From Amycolatopsis cihanbeyliensis (lineage in GTDB: Bacteria; Actinomycetota; Actinomycetes; Mycobacteriales; Pseudonocardiaceae), in assembly GCF_006715045.1 (NCBI RefSeq), contig NZ_VFML01000001.1, positions 4,432,501 through 4,496,500 on the forward strand: a DNA stretch of 64,000 bases, read 5' to 3'. This document shows, piece after piece, positions 1-6,862 of this stretch; the stretch's first letter is position 1, and each line of letters opens with the position of its first letter. Made by a program: the position numbers and the translations under genes. The notes under the pieces are model-generated. The model was not told the DNA's origin and made no database searches. It saw only the letters and a list, made by a program, of their open reading frames with translations.

Positions 1-28
1 CCACTTCACACCGCAGAGAGACCATCGT

Positions 29-240
29 CTAGCTGCGGTTTTCTCTGTCTGGATCCTCACCTCCTCCAGTCGATCGCACCGTTTCGGGGCCATGGGTGCC
101 CGATGGCTGCCCGAGCGTTTTCGTGGGTGCCCGGCGGGGCACCACCGCCGCGGTCGCCTCGGCCGCAGCCCGCGCGACATCCGGCAGCACGCTCGTGTAG
201 AGATCGCTCGTGGTCGCCAACGCCGAGTGCCCGAGCGCGG
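29..240 (-). pseudogene. Tyrosine recombinase (integrase) C-terminal remnant
   Basis: The minus strand encodes LGHSALATTSDLYTSVLPDV followed by an Ala-rich tail. This matches the end of actinobacterial phage-type integrases, where LGHxxxxTTxxxYTxVLP carries the last catalytic His and the nucleophilic Tyr. The open frame continues upstream to 367, but that part (from about 240) reads as antisense of the plus-strand gene and is not integrase-like. Only the last ~70 residues remain, so the gene is truncated and cannot act. A weak hairpin (ACCGCAG at 10-16, CTGCGGT at 33-39, then TTTT) lies just beyond the stop. The remnant is scar evidence for a former integrated element. Confidence 0.6.
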
Positions 241-406
241 TGGCATCGCCGACCTCACCCGGGCGGTGGCCGCACTGTCCCGCGACCCCGGACTGACGGA
301 GGACCGGGTCGAGCAGATCATCCGGGACGCCGTGGCGCAGCACATCGAGATCACCGGCGAAGTCCACATCGGCGCCGCGCCGGTCAGCGAAGGGAGCGAC
401 ACGTGA
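233..406 (+). pseudogene. Phage-like protein, 3' fragment
   Basis: The plus strand from about 233 encodes a protein-like C-terminus (GIADLTRAVAALSRDP, then TEDRVEQIIRDAVAQHIEI and GEVHIGAAPV). The open frame extends back to 92, but residues before ~233 are Arg/Pro-rich and lie opposite the integrase remnant, so they are probably not genuine. The gene therefore looks cut at its 5' end by the same junction that cut the integrase. The stop TGA overlaps the GTG start of the next gene (GTGA), which indicates translational coupling. No family could be assigned. Confidence 0.45.
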
Positions 407-588
407 AGATCGGACCGAAGCTCAAGGCCATCGTGGCCGCGGTCGGCACCGTCATCACCGCGGTGTCCGACGCGCTCGCGGACAACCTGCTCGGGCTGGA
501 TGAAACCGCCACCCTCGCCAGCACACTCGTCCTCGCGGCCGGCACTGTCTACGCGGTATGGCGCGTCCCTAACCGCGACGAACGCTAG
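403..588 (+). CDS. Small membrane protein, holin-like
   Basis: A 61-residue protein starting at GTG 403, overlapping the preceding stop by 4 nt. Two hydrophobic stretches (around residues 9-25, including IVAAVGTVITAV, and 38-53, including ASTLVLAAGTVYAVW) flank a short acidic loop, and the tail is charged. This two-helix layout and its coupling to a phage-like gene resemble holin-type or small prophage membrane proteins. No family motif is diagnostic, so holin function is inference only. It is the last gene of the leftmost phage-like fragment. Confidence 0.55.
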   Translation: MKIGPKLKAIVAAVGTVITAVSDALADNLLGLDETATLASTLVLAAGTVYAVWRVPNRDER

Positions 589-645
589 AAACAGCCAGCA
601 CTCACGCGTCGGAGCAAGCGCAGGCCAGAACCTCTCAACATGCGG

Positions 646-1263
646 CTACGCGTCGTCCTTGATCGTCTGGAGAACAGCGAAAGCGATATTCTCGGCAGCC
701 TTACAGGCGTCATTTCCGGCGCGTGTCCTGACGTTGGCGTCGAAAAACAGGTCATCCCTGATGCCAATAGCCATGCCGCAATCGCCCTGATCGCGATTGT
801 CGGCTATTTCAACATATACTGCCGGGTATCCGTCCACTTCGGTCGGCTCAAAATATCCCTTATCCCAGTGACCTGTGTCGTTGAGTGCATAGATGTTGCT
901 CAAGCCGTTCTCGACGGACGTCATATACGAAACGCCCGCGCTTGTCGATCCGTCCCTGATATTCCAGCGGCAGTTCGTAGCGGTCTCGTTGTTGTTTTCT
1001 CGGCTCGACGTGACCTCAAATTTCTGCTGTTGCGCCTCCGTCAGGCTCGAACATGGATCCTGGATGTACTTCGATGCGTCCAACGGCTCGGGTACTGGTG
1101 GCGCTTCACTGAACTGCCGCCCGGTCGTGCTGGGCTGAGAACTGCTGGTGTCTAGCCTGGAAGTGGGTAACGCTTGTCCTGTCTCGTGGGAGTCGCACCC
1201 TGCCAGTGAGGCTGACAGCAGTGTGGCGCCTACGACGAACCAGCGCTTACGCATAGAGACCAC
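646..1263 (-). CDS. DUF3558-type lipoprotein
   Basis: A 205-residue protein with GTG start at 1263 or, possibly, ATG at 1254. Residues ~5-23 form a lipoprotein signal peptide with lipobox SLAGC, followed by a Ser/Thr/Pro-rich linker. The remainder has the DUF3558 pattern common in Pseudonocardiaceae: DPCSSLTEAQ near residue 69, a Cys pair partner in NCRW near 97, and a final DGYPAVYVE...GDCGMAI region. It is probably anchored to the outer face of the membrane; its function is unknown. It begins 5 nt after the stop of the helical protein upstream, so the two form an operon. Coding GC is lower than in neighbouring core genes, which fits horizontal acquisition. Confidence 0.85.
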   Translation of the reverse strand: MVSMRKRWFVVGATLLSASLAGCDSHETGQALPTSRLDTSSSQPSTTGRQFSEAPPVPEPLDASKYIQDPCSSLTEAQQQKFEVTSSRENNNETATNCRWNIRDGSTSAGVSYMTSVENGLSNIYALNDTGHWDKGYFEPTEVDGYPAVYVEIADNRDQGDCGMAIGIRDDLFFDANVRTRAGNDACKAAENIAFAVLQTIKDDA

Positions 1264-1268
1264 TGGAG

Positions 1269-1838
1269 TTACGCCCCCGTCCCGGATGACGACCCGTCCT
1301 CGCCACGATCCTTGAAGACCTCAGCGGTGTCCTCCTCCTTCTCCACATAAGTTCCATTCGCCTTACGTAAGGCGTCGATGTAAGATTGAGCGTACTCAGC
1401 CATCGCCTTGTTGTGTTCAGCGGCTTTGTTGATGGATTCCTGAGCTGCTTTGGCCTGGTTTACTGCGGGTGCATCAGGTGACGGCGGAGTGCAAGCTGCT
1501 GCCGCCTGCCGTAACTCGTCATATTTCTCGGTGATCTGATCGCGAAGATTTTCGAATTCGCGAATCTTGGCGGCGATGGTCTCTTCGTCGAACAGGTAGC
1601 CACCACCCACGGACGCCGCGACCCGGTTAATGCCGTCGAGCCAGCTACCACCGCCGCCCTCGCGGTGCTCCTCCAGCCGCTCCTGCGCATCTGCGCGCTC
1701 CTCGGCGATCTCGTCTTCGATGTCGTGCCGAGCCTCCGGAGCCGCGCCGGGAGTCGAGCCCCCACCGGTCACATTGACCTGTCCCGCGTCCTCCCCGCCG
1801 AGGACGCTGCGCAGGTATTCATCCCCCGCTGACGCCAT
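1269..1838 (-). CDS. Helical protein, possible type VII-associated partner
   Basis: A 189-residue protein with ATG at 1838 preceded by GGAGGGG. Residues ~1-35 are Gly-rich. Residues ~36-60 are a highly charged helix, and residues ~85-165 are predicted long amphipathic helices containing IREFENLRDQITEKYDELRQ. The tail is acidic and Ser/Gly-rich. There is no signal peptide. Size and helical-hairpin character recall ESX/WXG100-like or PE-like substrates, which in this family often sit beside DUF3558 lipoproteins, but no WxG motif is present. It lies 5 nt upstream of the DUF3558 gene. The assignment to secretion is inference. Confidence 0.75.
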   Translation of the reverse strand: MASAGDEYLRSVLGGEDAGQVNVTGGGSTPGAAPEARHDIEDEIAEERADAQERLEEHREGGGGSWLDGINRVAASVGGGYLFDEETIAAKIREFENLRDQITEKYDELRQAAAACTPPSPDAPAVNQAKAAQESINKAAEHNKAMAEYAQSYIDALRKANGTYVEKEEDTAEVFKDRGEDGSSSGTGA

Positions 1839-1947
1839 GCCGTGCCCCTCCTGCGTGCGGCCAGTGCCGTGGCCATCCAGCCCAGCACCTTAGCGCGACC
1901 GCTCATGCACGCACAGCACTTCACCGCAAACGGCGCCTGGGCCTCGC

Positions 1948-2301
1948 TCACACCGACTGACCCAGCGCGTGCGCAGCACAGACCGGGCAGAGGAGGCAGC
2001 GGGCCCGGTAGTCGACCGGTTCCGGCCTGCAGGGCGCGCCGCAATGCGCGCGATGGGTGCGCGGTGCCTCGGCGGGCACGAAGTGCACCAACCATTCCAG
2101 GGAACCATGTTCGGTGACCTGCCACTGCCCCCGCTTGACCTGTGCCCTGACCAGGCAACTCGGGCAGTGCGGAGCCACGGTGTTGGCGTCGTTATGGGCC
2201 GGTAGCAGCAGCCCACACGCGGCGAACCTCACCCGTTCTGATCTGGTCGTTACGGCCAGCGCGTGCCGGTGATCGTCCACCGTGATCCATATTCTCGCCA
2301 A
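1948..2301 (-). CDS. Cys-rich hypothetical protein
   Basis: A 117-residue protein starting at TTG 2301. The start is supported by GAGGG six bases upstream and by the protein-like N-terminus ARIWITVDD. It holds several Cys clusters: C29 in AACGLLLP, HCPSC near residue 45, a later CGAPC, and LLCPVC near the C-terminus. These could bind zinc as ribbon-like motifs. I recognise no named family; similar small proteins appear to occur in actinomycete accessory regions near XRE regulators. It stands alone, on the same strand as the genes on both sides. Confidence 0.65.
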   Translation of the reverse strand: MARIWITVDDHRHALAVTTRSERVRFAACGLLLPAHNDANTVAPHCPSCLVRAQVKRGQWQVTEHGSLEWLVHFVPAEAPRTHRAHCGAPCRPEPVDYRARCLLCPVCAAHALGQSV

Positions 2302-2552
2302 GCGTTTCCCTCGCGTTCCTGAGTTGGGGTCGAGCCTCGGGCGCCTCGCTCAGCTGCGCGGGAAGGGGAGTCGCTGCGAGGGCTCGCGGCCGGTGGTTGT
2401 AGCGCTAGCCTTTCTCGGGTTGGTGTGGCCCGACCGACGCGGCGGGCTTCACGCCGACCGGGGTCAAGGTGGGCCCCGGCGCGGAGAGTGGGTGGACGCC
2501 GGGACCCGTGCCGCCGGTTCCGAGGGGACGGGGACCGGCAGCAGCCAAGGGT

Positions 2553-2660
2553 TCAGCAGCCGCACCACCATCCGGCCGTGAAGCCGATCGACTGCACCAG
2601 GGACACCGCCAACGCGAGCAGCATCAGCACCAGAAGTGGCCGGTCCTGTCGCTGGATCAT
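2553..2660 (-). CDS. Very small membrane peptide
   Basis: A 35-residue open frame that starts at ATG 2660, overlapping the upstream stop (ATGA). It consists of a short charged N-terminus (MIQRQDRP) and one hydrophobic helix (LLVLMLLALAVSLVQSIGF), ending in WWCGC. The coupling to the upstream gene and the single clean membrane segment support a real gene, but it is too short for certainty. Function unknown. Confidence 0.4.
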   Translation of the reverse strand: MIQRQDRPLLVLMLLALAVSLVQSIGFTAGWWCGC

Positions 2661-2950
2661 CGGCGCACTCCGCTCGCCCGGCCGCCGCGCGGCGCCTCAC
2701 GGGCTGCATCGTCCTGCGCCTCGTGGAACTCCTCGCACCGGGTGGCGTGCTCAGCGGTCGGGTAGGTCGCCTTGCAATGCCAGCAGGTCCGAGCCTCCCG
2801 CGCCAGCCGGTGCCAGCCCGCGATCTCGTCCGCTCCCGCCCGTAGCTTGGCGAATTCGTCCGGCGGGGCGTGCTTCCGCCTCACCATGGCCGCCTCGCGC
2901 TGCTGATATCCCGCATGCACGTAGCGTCGACCGGCCGCTAGCAGGTCCAC
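2657..2950 (-). CDS. Small protein with CxxC...H...C zinc-ribbon-like motif
   Basis: A 97-residue frame from GTG 2950; an ATG at 2887 giving MVRRKHAPPDEF is an alternative start. Around residues 55-75 it shows CWHCKATYP followed by His and CEEFHEA, a plausible zinc-binding finger. The rest is charged and Ala-rich. Its stop overlaps the start of the tiny membrane peptide, and it lies 35 nt downstream of the XRE regulator gene, so all three probably share a transcript. No named family is recognised. Confidence 0.55.
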   Translation of the reverse strand: MDLLAAGRRYVHAGYQQREAAMVRRKHAPPDEFAKLRAGADEIAGWHRLAREARTCWHCKATYPTAEHATRCEEFHEAQDDAAREAPRGGRASGVRR

Positions 2951-2985
2951 AGGGGTTACGCCATGCGCGGCCTATGCGCATAGGG

Positions 2986-3978
2986 TTAGCGGGACTCGCG
3001 GGCAGCACATAGCGCGTGCTGGTACTCAGTGGCCCACTCCGCGCCCTGCTGATCGTCCGGCAGCCCGTCCAGACCGGTCGCCAGGTGGGCGGCTGCCTCA
3101 CCGTGATCACCAAGGGACAGTCGGGCCAAGCCGATATTGAGGTGCTGGAACGTCGGTGTCAGCCAGTACGCCGTTCCCGGCGGGGTCTCCCGCGCAGCCG
3201 GTTCGAGTAGGTCTGTCGCCTCGTCCAGCAGCCGCCGCGCCGTGTCCAAGTCACCGAGATCGGCGTAGCCCTGCGCGGCCTGAGCGGCATCCCCCGCGCG
3301 TTGCGCAGCGTGCGCGCCCGGCGTGTGATGCGCCGCCAGAAACCAGCGCGCCACCGCCCGAGGGCGCGCCTGCTGCCGCGCGAGGTAGCCGCGAAAGTTC
3401 GCCACCTGCGCGGCCAAGGTGCCGTCGTCCGCCTCATCGGCGAGCAGTTCGGCTTGGTCCAACAGCCGTGCCGCGTCGGCATCCCTGCGCGCTTCCGCAT
3501 GCAGCCAACCCGCGAACTGGACGAACTCGGCCACGACCGGGGCCAGCTCGACACGGTGCCGGCCGCGCGCTTCACGGTAGAGGCTGGTCACCGTGTCGAC
3601 CTGCGCCATCGTTGTAGGGATCAGCAGGTCCGGCCCGAGCGCGTCGTCCAGGCGGCGCTGCGCCGCGAGGGACTGTGCGAGCGCGTCGATAGCGTTCGCG
3701 TCGATGCGCTCGGGGTGCTTCACGCTGTAGACGATGCGGTCGCACTGGTCGGCGTTCAGCACGTTCGCGGTCGGGCGGGGGCGCAACGCCTGTAGCTCAC
3801 CGTCCGCGCCGAGGATGCTGTCCAGGCGTGCCGCCGTCATCGCGTCGATGGCTTGCCGGTCCGACTCGTATCGGGACAAGCTGGACTGGCTGATCGGCAC
3901 TTGCCGGGCGAGCGCGGGCTGCGACAACTCGGCCTGCTCGCGGAGTCGGCGGAGTGCCTGACCGAAACTCTCGACCAT
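2986..3978 (-). CDS. XRE-family regulator with C-terminal TPR-like region
   Basis: A 330-residue protein starting at ATG 3978. This start is favoured over the longer frame (TTG 4026) by an AGAGGG ribosome site and by the canonical N-terminus VESFGQALRRLREQAELSQ. Residues ~5-60 form a lambda-repressor-like helix-turn-helix (ALARQVPISQSSLSRYE). The remaining ~250 residues are Ala/Leu-rich helical repeats of TPR type, as in actinobacterial regulators that sense a peptide or small ligand through their C-terminus. The inverted repeat at 4059-4080 upstream is a likely autoregulatory operator. It heads the small-gene operon that runs down to 2553. Confidence 0.88.
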   Translation of the reverse strand: MVESFGQALRRLREQAELSQPALARQVPISQSSLSRYESDRQAIDAMTAARLDSILGADGELQALRPRPTANVLNADQCDRIVYSVKHPERIDANAIDALAQSLAAQRRLDDALGPDLLIPTTMAQVDTVTSLYREARGRHRVELAPVVAEFVQFAGWLHAEARRDADAARLLDQAELLADEADDGTLAAQVANFRGYLARQQARPRAVARWFLAAHHTPGAHAAQRAGDAAQAAQGYADLGDLDTARRLLDEATDLLEPAARETPPGTAYWLTPTFQHLNIGLARLSLGDHGEAAAHLATGLDGLPDDQQGAEWATEYQHALCAARESR

Positions 3979-4012
3979 GGCGCCCTCTCGCGGAGTGGAC
4001 CCCTTCGCGTGC

Positions 4013-4034
4013 CCCCCGGTGGCCAAACCGGGGG
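4013..4034. other. Hairpin in the XRE leader
   Basis: CCCCCGGT (4013-4020) and ACCGGGGG (4027-4034) can pair around a 6-nt loop. It lies 35 nt upstream of the XRE start, inside the probable 5' leader, and could modulate that gene. It has no U-tract. Confidence 0.4.
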
Positions 4035-4058
4035 CTTCCCTCCGCGAAGAGGTGCAAT

Positions 4059-4080
4059 GTCAGGTTACCCACTACCTGAC
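4059..4080. promoter_or_regulatory. Inverted-repeat operator upstream of the XRE gene
   Basis: GTCAGGT (4059-4065) and ACCTGAC (4074-4080) are a perfect 7-bp inverted repeat with an 8-bp centre, giving about a two-turn spacing suited to a dimeric XRE protein. It sits ~80 bp upstream of the XRE start. Autoregulation is inference. Confidence 0.5.
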
Positions 4081-4515
4081 CGGGTGAACACGGTCGCCAC
4101 CTCGGGCAACCGGGAACCGGTGCCCGTGGCCAGCAGGGCGCGCGTTACCGCTTGCCGCTGTCCCAGTGCTCCGGGTCGTACTTCCACGGCTTTCGCCGCA
4201 CCCGACGTGCACAGTCACACCGCCCGTGGTGTGGGCCAGGGCGCTGTCCTGGTCGACGTATTCGCCGTTCCACGGCCGACCGTCCAACTTCTCCCGCAGC
4301 ATCGCCAGCGGGTCACACTCCGGCGCGTCCTCGGCCGGCTCGGCCTCGGTGGTGGTCGGCTCGCCGCTCGGCGTGGTGTCGCTCGGTGGCGGGGTCGTCT
4401 GCTGGGCCACGTTGGTGGACGGGTCGGAGTCCGGCGGCGGTGACGCCGATTCCTCCCCGCTGCACCCTGCCAGCAGCAGAAGGCCGGCGAACACGGCAAC
4501 GATCACGCGGGTCAT
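4072..4515 (-). CDS. Small lipoprotein with a probable 3' frameshift
   Basis: Start ATG 4515, with GGGAG seven bases upstream, is preferred over the longer frame to 4548. Residues 1-18 are a lipoprotein signal (lipobox LLAGC), followed by ~45 residues of Ser/Thr/Pro-rich linker and a short conserved-looking domain (DPLAMLREKLDGRPWNGEYV, then TTGGVTVHVGCGESR). After that point the frame becomes low-complexity and runs into the XRE operator before stopping at 4072. In the neighbouring frame the sequence continues as WKYDPEHWDSGKR and stops at TAA 4145. One missing base near 4187 would restore this natural end. Function unknown. Confidence 0.65.
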   Translation of the reverse strand: MTRVIVAVFAGLLLLAGCSGEESASPPPDSDPSTNVAQQTTPPPSDTTPSGEPTTTEAEPAEDAPECDPLAMLREKLDGRPWNGEYVDQDSALAHTTGGVTVHVGCGESRGSTTRSTGTAASGNARPAGHGHRFPVARGGDRVHPVR

Positions 4516-4653
4516 CAGGAAACTCCCAACCTCGGTCACTGTGGCCACGGCCGTTAACGGACGTGACGGGCTGTAACCGAGTTGTCATCGCTGCTCGCCC
4601 GCTCGGTTGTCCACGTTCGGCTGACCGGTGAGCACGTGCGTCACGCTGCCGGA

Positions 4654-4842
4654 TCACGGCGCCACCTCCTCGGCCAGCGCACGCAGCCCCTCGGCCTCGG
4701 CCTCGGTGAGTCCGAACCGGCCGGTCAACTGGTGGAGGTCCCGCTGCCCGGTGCCCAGTTGAGCGACGCGCCGATCGAGTACGTGCGGCGCAACCTGGTC
4801 ACCGTCTCGCGCGCGCAGTACGAACGGAAGGCGGCCGCGTGA
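4654..4842 (+). other. Region of competing gene fragments
   Basis: The stretch 4516-4838 has no convincing full gene. On the plus strand, ~4729-4842 encodes a plausible C-terminus (VEVPLPGAQLSDAPIEYVRR, then NLVTVSRAQYERKAAA) whose TGA overlaps the GTG of the kinase gene by 4 nt. On the minus strand, 4654 to ~4740 encodes another plausible C-terminus (FGLTEAEAEGLRALAEEVAP). Both end mid-sequence near 4735, suggesting a rearrangement junction between two truncated genes. Confidence 0.35.
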
Positions 4843-5480
4843 GCGCATCGCCTGGCGGTGTCCTGGTCACCCTCGACGGGCCGGCCGGGGTCGGCAAGAC
4901 CACCACCGCCCGACTCCTACGCGAATACCTCGGCCGGCGCGGCTACCCCGTGCACACCACGACCCAACCCTCGCACGGCGTGTTGGGCAAGACCGCACGG
5001 CACCACACGGACAGCTACCACGGGTACGCGCTCGCGTGCCTGGTCGCGGCCGACCGATACCACCACCTCGAGACCGACGTGCGGCCGCATCTCGAGGCGG
5101 GGCATATCGTCGTGTGCGACCGCTATGTCGCGTCCTCCTACGTCTTGCAGCGGATGGACGGCGTGCCGCTGCCGTTCGTCGAGGCGATCAACGCGGCCGC
5201 CGACCGGCCGGACCTTGCCGTTATCTTGCAGGCTCCGCCGGCTGTCACCGCGGCGCGAGTCGCTGCCCGCGGCGCGCACAACCGGTTTCATACTGGCGAG
5301 TGCACCAGCAGGCAGGAGAACGACCTTTACGAGGACACCGCAACGCGGCTCGCGGCCGGTGGCTATCCGGTCCTTGCTGTGCAGACCGGCGACCGGTCGC
5401 CGACTGGGGTCGCTGATTACCTCACGGCGCGAATCGCCGATCTGGTGGAGGGTCACGGCCCGGAGGTGGTGACGGCGTAG
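4839..5480 (+). CDS. Thymidylate-kinase-like nucleotide kinase
   Basis: A 213-residue protein starting at GTG 4839. It carries a P-loop at residues ~11-20 (GPAGVGKTTT), the DRY motif of TMP kinases at ~90 (CDRYVASSYVLQ), and a lid-like region with Arg residues (AARVAARG, ~145). It would transfer phosphate from ATP to a nucleoside monophosphate in the cytoplasm. Length fits the family. It lacks the exact TMP-binding signature, lies in an accessory region, and is coupled to an unknown upstream fragment, so it is unlikely to be the housekeeping tmk. A strong hairpin follows its stop. Confidence 0.75.
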   Translation: MSASPGGVLVTLDGPAGVGKTTTARLLREYLGRRGYPVHTTTQPSHGVLGKTARHHTDSYHGYALACLVAADRYHHLETDVRPHLEAGHIVVCDRYVASSYVLQRMDGVPLPFVEAINAAADRPDLAVILQAPPAVTAARVAARGAHNRFHTGECTSRQENDLYEDTATRLAAGGYPVLAVQTGDRSPTGVADYLTARIADLVEGHGPEVVTA

Positions 5481-5483
5481 CCT

Positions 5484-5522
5484 CTGCACGTCCGCGGCGA
5501 CCAGTATGCCGCGGACGTGCAG
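5484..5522 (+). terminator. Hairpin terminator after the kinase gene
   Basis: A perfect 15-bp inverted repeat, CTGCACGTCCGCGGC (5484-5498) and GCCGCGGACGTGCAG (5508-5522), with a 9-nt loop. It begins 3 nt after the kinase stop and is followed by GTTTCC, a poor U-tract. It ends 30 nt before the NUDIX start. Confidence 0.6.
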
Positions 5523-5552
5523 GTTTCCACCGGCTCGTGAGGATCTCGCCGC

Positions 5553-6014
5553 ATGGCAGACGGGCAACACACCATCATCGACGTGCACGTGCTACTCGTC
5601 CGCGGCGACGAGTTGTTGCTCACCCAGCGGCGCGGCACCTACGGCTCCGGCATGTGGCATCTTCCGTCCGGCAAGCTCGACGCTGGCGAGTCGCTACTCG
5701 CCGCCGCGGTGCGTGAAGCCGAGGAAGAGGTCGGCGTGCTCATCGCCCCCGCCGAGCTGCGCCATGTGCACACGGTGCACGTGGCCGGGTCCGGGCCGGT
5801 GCCGCGGCTGGGGGTGTTCTTCGAGGCACAACGGTGGATTGGCGAGCCGGACAACCGCGAGCCCGACAAGTGCTCGGCCGTCGAATGGTTCCGGCTCGAC
5901 AGCCTGCCCGATGAGGTGATCCCGTACCCGCTGGCCGGTATCCGCGGCTACCTCGAGGGCATCCCCTTCGGCGTGCTCGGTTGGGCTGACCACCGACGGC
6001 CTGCGATGGCCTGA
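5553..6014 (+). CDS. NUDIX hydrolase
   Basis: A 153-residue cytoplasmic enzyme starting at ATG 5553 with a GAGGA site upstream. The Nudix box (G-x5-E-x7-REUxEExGU) is complete at residues ~40-62 (GKLDAGES, then REAEEEVGV). Nudix enzymes hydrolyse nucleoside diphosphates linked to another moiety; the substrate cannot be told from sequence. Being next to a nucleotide kinase suggests nucleotide-pool or nucleotide-derivative handling, although a hairpin separates the two. It converges with the phage-like gene that ends 6 nt away. Confidence 0.85.
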   Translation: MADGQHTIIDVHVLLVRGDELLLTQRRGTYGSGMWHLPSGKLDAGESLLAAAVREAEEEVGVLIAPAELRHVHTVHVAGSGPVPRLGVFFEAQRWIGEPDNREPDKCSAVEWFRLDSLPDEVIPYPLAGIRGYLEGIPFGVLGWADHRRPAMA

Positions 6015-6019
6015 ACGGT

Positions 6020-6625
6020 TCACCGGAGCGCGAACCAGAACTTTTGGTTGGCTCTGGTCCATCGGGTGTGGTGCAGGTTCAGCGTCTCGGGCAGGGGATA
6101 GCTTTGTCCGCCCTGGTAGACGCTGTAGGGGGTTTCGTTGATGAGGGTGGACCCTCCGGGGGTGGTCGAGGCGAGTCGTGGGGCGGTGCCGCTGCCGGTG
6201 GTGACTCCGCACATGGCGACCGCTTCCCCCTTGGTGAGAGTGATGGGGTTGGGCAGAGTCCAGGACTTGACGCCGGGGGTGGCGATCCAGTCCAGCGAGA
6301 ACGTGCTTGCGCGTTGGGTGAGAGTGGTGAGGTCGGGGCCGGTGTAGATTCCGAAATCGAATGTGGCGAGCCCGCTGTGTGCGGTGAACACGCAGAACGT
6401 GAGCACGCTCGCCGTGAGCGTTTTCGGCGAGATCATCGCCCACGCGGTGAGGTAGCCGGGCGAGAGGGTTTCGCCCCAGATGGCCTCGACTCGGCGCAGG
6501 GTGGATATCTGGTCACCGTAGAGGGTGGTGTCGGTGGCTTGCGGCTCGACCAGTGGTAGCCGGTCCATCGTGGCGACATCGGTGCCGGTGACAGGTTTCG
6601 GACCGTGGTATTCGAGTGCGGGCAT
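6020..6625 (-). CDS. Phage-like structural protein
   Basis: A 201-residue protein, ATG at 6625, rich in Thr, Ser and aromatic residues. It has short beta-type segments (LTFCVFTAHSGLATFDFGIY, WTLPNPITLTKGEAVAMCGV) and no signal peptide, Cys clusters or charged helices. The composition is that of tail-fibre or receptor-binding proteins of actinophages, but no named family is certain. Its ATG overlaps the TAA of an upstream fragment (TAATG), so it belonged to a longer same-strand gene string, as in phage tail modules. It probably belongs to the same eroded element as the integrase remnant. Confidence 0.55.
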   Translation of the reverse strand: MPALEYHGPKPVTGTDVATMDRLPLVEPQATDTTLYGDQISTLRRVEAIWGETLSPGYLTAWAMISPKTLTASVLTFCVFTAHSGLATFDFGIYTGPDLTTLTQRASTFSLDWIATPGVKSWTLPNPITLTKGEAVAMCGVTTGSGTAPRLASTTPGGSTLINETPYSVYQGGQSYPLPETLNLHHTRWTRANQKFWFALR

Positions 6626-6795
6626 TAGCCGGTCACCACCACGCGGTAGGAGCCTTGCCTGCCAACATATCCAGACCAGGATGAAAACGGTTCACTATGG
6701 TAACTCGCTGTATGTTGCGGCAGCCGTACTCGATTCGACAACTCGCCTGTTCCTAAGCTGGGCTGCGACTGTGATCGCCCCAGCCTATGTAGCAC
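6625..6795 (-). pseudogene. 3' fragment of a gene upstream of the phage-like protein
   Basis: An open minus-strand frame ends at TAA 6625-6627, overlapping the next ATG. Its last residues (SSWSGYVGRQGSYRVVVTG) look like a real beta-rich C-terminus. Further upstream the frame stays open, but the DNA is more AT-rich and the residues look random, so the true gene was probably broken near 6690-6720. The only in-frame start noted is GTG 6795. Nothing else was seen between 6796 and 6862. Confidence 0.35.
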
Positions 6796-6862
6796 GGACC
6801 GGGGCGACGTCAGCCGACATGGACTTGGGCGGAACTGTGGACGAGCAGGAAAGGATTCCAGA

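Noticed and set aside
92..232. N-terminal part of the plus-strand frame before the phage-like fragment
   Set aside because: It lies opposite the integrase remnant, is Arg/Pro-rich and has no ribosome site; treated as a shadow.
2302..2552. Gene on the plus strand (frame 2282-2581)
   Set aside because: Low-complexity Gly/Arg-rich translation with no start signal; no convincing gene on either strand.
4839..5480. Housekeeping thymidylate kinase (tmk)
   Set aside because: It lies in an accessory phage-like region and its substrate motifs diverge; a specialised nucleotide kinase is more likely.
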